A stretch of DNA of 8,183 nt, from the NCBI GenBank assembly GCA_038065755.1, contig JBBTQJ010000012.1, forward strand, positions 1-8,183, read 5' to 3'. Below the pieces are notes generated by a model. That model saw only the letters and a list, made by a program, of their open reading frames with translations. It did no database searches and was not told the origin of the DNA. Below are positions 6,729 to 8,183 of this stretch, one piece after another. Made by a program: the position numbers and the translations under genes. Position 1 is the stretch's first letter. Each line of letters opens with the position of its first letter. This DNA comes from JBBTQJ01 sp038065755. Its GTDB lineage: Bacteria; Patescibacteriota; Minisyncoccia; Minisyncoccales; Staskawiczbacteraceae.

Positions 6729-6773
6729 ACAGTGTCCGACTAGTTTTTTAAACATCTGTACCTTAGTCTCGCC
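6723..6773 (-). ncRNA. Array unit F, nearest to the protein gene
   Basis: Plus-strand description. Outer arms GGCGAGAC (6723-6730) and GTCTCGCC (6766-6773), 8 bp perfect. Left spacer AGTGTCCGACT (6731-6741), inner hairpin A-GTTT (6742-6746) / AAAC-A (6750-6754) with a 3-nt loop, right spacer TCTGTACCTTA (6755-6765). Its stem differs from that of unit E by two compensated base-pair changes. Its left arm can alternatively pair with 6696-6703. Confidence 0.8.
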
Positions 6774-6791
6774 CTTTGGTTTTTGAGAAGG

Positions 6792-8132
6792 TTAACGCTG
6801 GTTTTCTTTTTCCAGCTTCACCCACTCTTTATATACGTGTTCAACAAACTTTGTTAAAGAGTGGCGTAAAGCCATTTTTAGCAGATGGCCTTTAGTATAA
6901 CGCTTCTTTTTTACTGTTTTTCCATTTTCTTTCGCCTCAAACTCTACTGGCTCTGGATATTTTTTCTGTAAAGACAGTTTATAATCAATCACCCTTTTAC
7001 CCCACTCGGTTCCGGGCCTTCTGTTAAACTGACCTCCCAGCAAATAAAGCGCCTGCCTAGTCAAAGGCGACCAGTTCGACACCTCCCCTGCTCTTCTGCG
7101 GGGAAATTGTTTTTCTTTCGGCCTTTTGCCGTTTTTCCCTCCTAACAGAACATGGGCGCCGCAAAAGGCCTTAAGCCGGGCTTTGCCGTTTTGGGCCATA
7201 AAGCGCCTGATGTCGCCTATTGGCGCAATTATGCCTGCGGCTATTCTTTCCCCGCAACCCTCGATGTTTTCAAAAATTCTTTTCCAGACAAGAGTATCTT
7301 GCACTGCCTTTTTTAATCCTTTTTCCGCTTCCTCTTCTTGCTTCCAAAGGTTTTGGAGAATAACATCTTTTTCCTGGGCTTCGTCATAGGCGTCTGTGAT
7401 CTCGCCCTCCAAATCCCCGTAATTTCCCGCTTCATCAAGGAAAACCCGTCCCTTTAGCGAATGCCAAACCTGCTGTTGCCTTTTTTTCCTCTGGCCTTGG
7501 GCCGCTTCTCTTAGAGAAAGAGCTTCTGCAACGCGAATTAATCCGCGGTCAACAGGTCTGATTAAATGAAACAAATCAGGATTTTCTTCAAAAATCTCAA
7601 TTAAGGTTAAGTGGTCTTTTTCTTTGTCTTGATTTCTTCTATGAGCCAACTCGTGGGGAGAAAGGCAATAAACAAAAGCGTTATTTTTTTCTGCCTCAAT
7701 AGACAGCCGGCCTGCAAAAATATATCCGGAACCTCCAAAAATCGTTACTACCTTGTCCCCCTCTTTTAGCCCGTCAAATTTTACGGGTATGGCAATAAGC
7801 CGCTCTATTTTTTGTTTTTTAGCAACCGCTCTTATTTGGCTGGGGTTAACGCCCTCTAAGTCCTTTTCCTCTTTTGCTGTTTCCCATTTACACTGGTGCC
7901 GCCTGAGGCCCGTTGAATTTTTTTCTTTGTCAAACCATTGAATTTCTTCTTGTGGTTCAATTTTTTTCCACTCAACGGGAAATCTGGTTTTGGAAAAATC
8001 ATACTCATCTGTTTCGGTTTCCAGTTTATAAACATTAGTTTTGTCGCCATCTTTAATGGCAACAAGGGTGGGTTTTGCTTCGCCCTCTTTGGTTTTTTTA
8101 ACACGGTGCTTAATTCCGATAATTCTAGCCAT
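6792..8132 (-). CDS. IS110/Nop-like RNA-guide-associated protein (TasA-like), RuvC-like domain without its catalytic acids
   Basis: 446 residues. The C-terminal half matches the IS110-type 'Transposase_20' region: FENIEGCGERIAAGIIAPIGDIRRF (287-311, helix-hairpin-helix-like), LKAFCGAHVLLGG (320-332), and VSNWSPLTRQALYLLGG (351-367), then basic helices to the end (YTKGHLLKMALRHSLTKFVEHVYKEW). Residues about 200-285 look like a long helical or coiled-coil segment. The N-terminal part aligns loosely with the IS110 RuvC-like fold, but GID is GIK (Lys8), the IEATG-type motif is IFGGSGY (131-137, no Glu), and the D-x-x-D pair is DKEKD (169-173). Cleavage by a DEDD site therefore seems unlikely. Known families with this Nop/IS110-type core include IS110 recombinases and Tas proteins of TIGR systems; the adjacent dual-spacer array favours a nuclease-less Tas protein that binds guide RNA and DNA. 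Start set by AGGAGGT. Composition is visibly more GC-rich than the neighbouring genes, suggesting acquisition. Confidence 0.72.
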   Translation of the reverse strand: MARIIGIKHRVKKTKEGEAKPTLVAIKDGDKTNVYKLETETDEYDFSKTRFPVEWKKIEPQEEIQWFDKEKNSTGLRRHQCKWETAKEEKDLEGVNPSQIRAVAKKQKIERLIAIPVKFDGLKEGDKVVTIFGGSGYIFAGRLSIEAEKNNAFVYCLSPHELAHRRNQDKEKDHLTLIEIFEENPDLFHLIRPVDRGLIRVAEALSLREAAQGQRKKRQQQVWHSLKGRVFLDEAGNYGDLEGEITDAYDEAQEKDVILQNLWKQEEEAEKGLKKAVQDTLVWKRIFENIEGCGERIAAGIIAPIGDIRRFMAQNGKARLKAFCGAHVLLGGKNGKRPKEKQFPRRRAGEVSNWSPLTRQALYLLGGQFNRRPGTEWGKRVIDYKLSLQKKYPEPVEFEAKENGKTVKKKRYTKGHLLKMALRHSLTKFVEHVYKEWVKLEKENQR

Positions 8133-8136
8133 CTCT

Positions 8137-8143
8137 ACCTCCT
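8137..8143 (-). promoter_or_regulatory. Strong Shine-Dalgarno AGGAGGT of the Tas-like gene
   Basis: The minus strand reads AGGAGGT, 4 nt (AGAG) before the ATG at 8132. It is the only consensus ribosome-binding site in the window; the cell-wall genes have weak or no such sites. It fixes the start codon. Confidence 0.85.
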
Positions 8144-8159
8144 GTCGCTTTCAGCGACA
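8143..8159 (-). promoter_or_regulatory. Hairpin abutting the Shine-Dalgarno of the Tas-like gene
   Basis: On the minus strand TGTCGCT-GAA-AGCGACA forms a perfect 7-bp stem with a 3-nt loop, its last base being the first A of the AGGAGGT site. In mRNA this stem would stand directly upstream of the ribosome-binding site and could modulate loading or be a protein-binding site. No -10 or -35 box is evident in the remaining 24 nt to the window edge. Confidence 0.6.
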
Positions 8160-8183
8160 CAAAGTTTGCAGTTCCGCTTTTCA

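Larger units (their letters stand above)
6347..6773 (-). repeat. Tandem array of six dual-spacer hairpin units (TIGR-like / bridge-RNA-loop-like guide array)
   Basis: This gene-free stretch contains six consecutive units, A to F from left to right, spaced about 63-91 bp apart. Every unit has the same plan: outer stem arm of 7-12 nt ending in C, 11 variable nt beginning with A, an inner hairpin framed A-GT...AC-A, another 11 variable nt usually ending in A, and the complementary outer arm beginning with G. The 11 + 11 count is exact in all six. Outer stems differ between units, but changes are compensated on both arms, so the fold is what is conserved. There are no long direct repeats as in CRISPR and no gene cassettes as in integrons. 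It starts 18 bp after the stop of an IS110/Nop-like protein gene on the same strand. Most likely it encodes short RNAs with two guide segments. The strand is inferred from co-orientation and from a T-run after unit A on the minus strand; the units are symmetric and do not prove it. Confidence 0.85.

Noticed and set aside
6347..6773. CRISPR array
   Set aside because: No long identical direct repeats are present. The variable segments are 11 nt, paired around an inner hairpin, and the flanking stems themselves vary.
6347..6773. Cluster of integron attC sites
   Set aside because: No gene cassettes lie between the units, there is no integrase, and the RYYYAAC/GTTRRRY core pair is not conserved at unit ends.
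6284..6791. tRNA or other classical RNA gene in the long gene-free stretch
   Set aside because: No T-loop GTTCRA, anticodon arm or CCA-type acceptor arrangement was found; all strong pairing belongs to the array units.
7126..7389. Plus-strand open reading frame opposite the Tas-like gene
   Set aside because: It is antisense to the conserved Nop/IS110 core and has no recognisable motifs or ribosome-binding site.
7856..8104. 82-residue minus-strand frame inside the Tas-like gene
   Set aside because: It is a shifted reading of the same strand; the 446-residue frame has the strong Shine-Dalgarno and family motifs.
6347..8132. Ordinary active IS110 insertion sequence with one bridge RNA
   Set aside because: Six loops are present instead of one target loop plus one donor loop, the catalytic DEDD residues are largely missing, and no element ends could be recognised.

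Overview
The window looks like a chromosomal piece of a small-genome, AT-rich bacterium, most likely Candidate Phyla Radiation (Patescibacteria). The reasons are very A/T-rich cell-wall genes with weak or absent Shine-Dalgarno sites, tight minus-strand packing, and an unusual fused MurL-MurD enzyme. The taxonomic call is inference; no rRNA or other marker is present.

Positions 1-6317 hold one minus-strand cluster, read from high to low coordinates: murL-murD fusion (6283-3635), ftsW (3651-2524), murG (2461-1346) and gltX (1345 to the left edge, incomplete). The first three keep the classic dcw-cluster order murD-ftsW-murG and cover successive steps of peptidoglycan synthesis: glutamate addition to UDP-MurNAc-Ala with epimerisation to D-Glu, glycan polymerisation by the SEDS protein, and lipid II formation. 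The fusion suggests that D-Glu is made on the nucleotide precursor (MurD2 adds L-Glu, MurL inverts it) rather than by a free glutamate racemase. An 86-bp palindromic element lies in frame inside the MurL part. A plausible promoter lies directly upstream of murL-murD and would give a nearly leaderless mRNA.

Positions 6347-6773 hold no gene but carry the most striking feature of the window: six tandem hairpin units. Each has a variable outer stem with compensated changes, an 11-nt variable segment, an inner hairpin framed A-GT...AC-A, a second 11-nt variable segment, and the closing arm. The 11 + 11 spacing is exact in all six units. This is the layout expected of dual-spacer guide RNAs.

Positions 6792-8132 encode a 446-residue protein, also minus strand, whose C-terminal half resembles the IS110 transposase / Nop-like domain. 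Its N-terminal RuvC-like fold has lost most of the DEDD catalytic acids. It has a strong Shine-Dalgarno with a hairpin beside it and is visibly richer in G+C than the cell-wall genes. Protein plus array best fit a TIGR-Tas-type system (tandem interspaced guide RNAs with a nuclease-less, TasA-like protein) or a multi-loop relative of IS110 bridge RNAs. The likely transcription order is protein gene, then array, ending in a T-rich stretch just before the murL-murD promoter. Family assignments rest on motif recognition by eye; no database search was possible.
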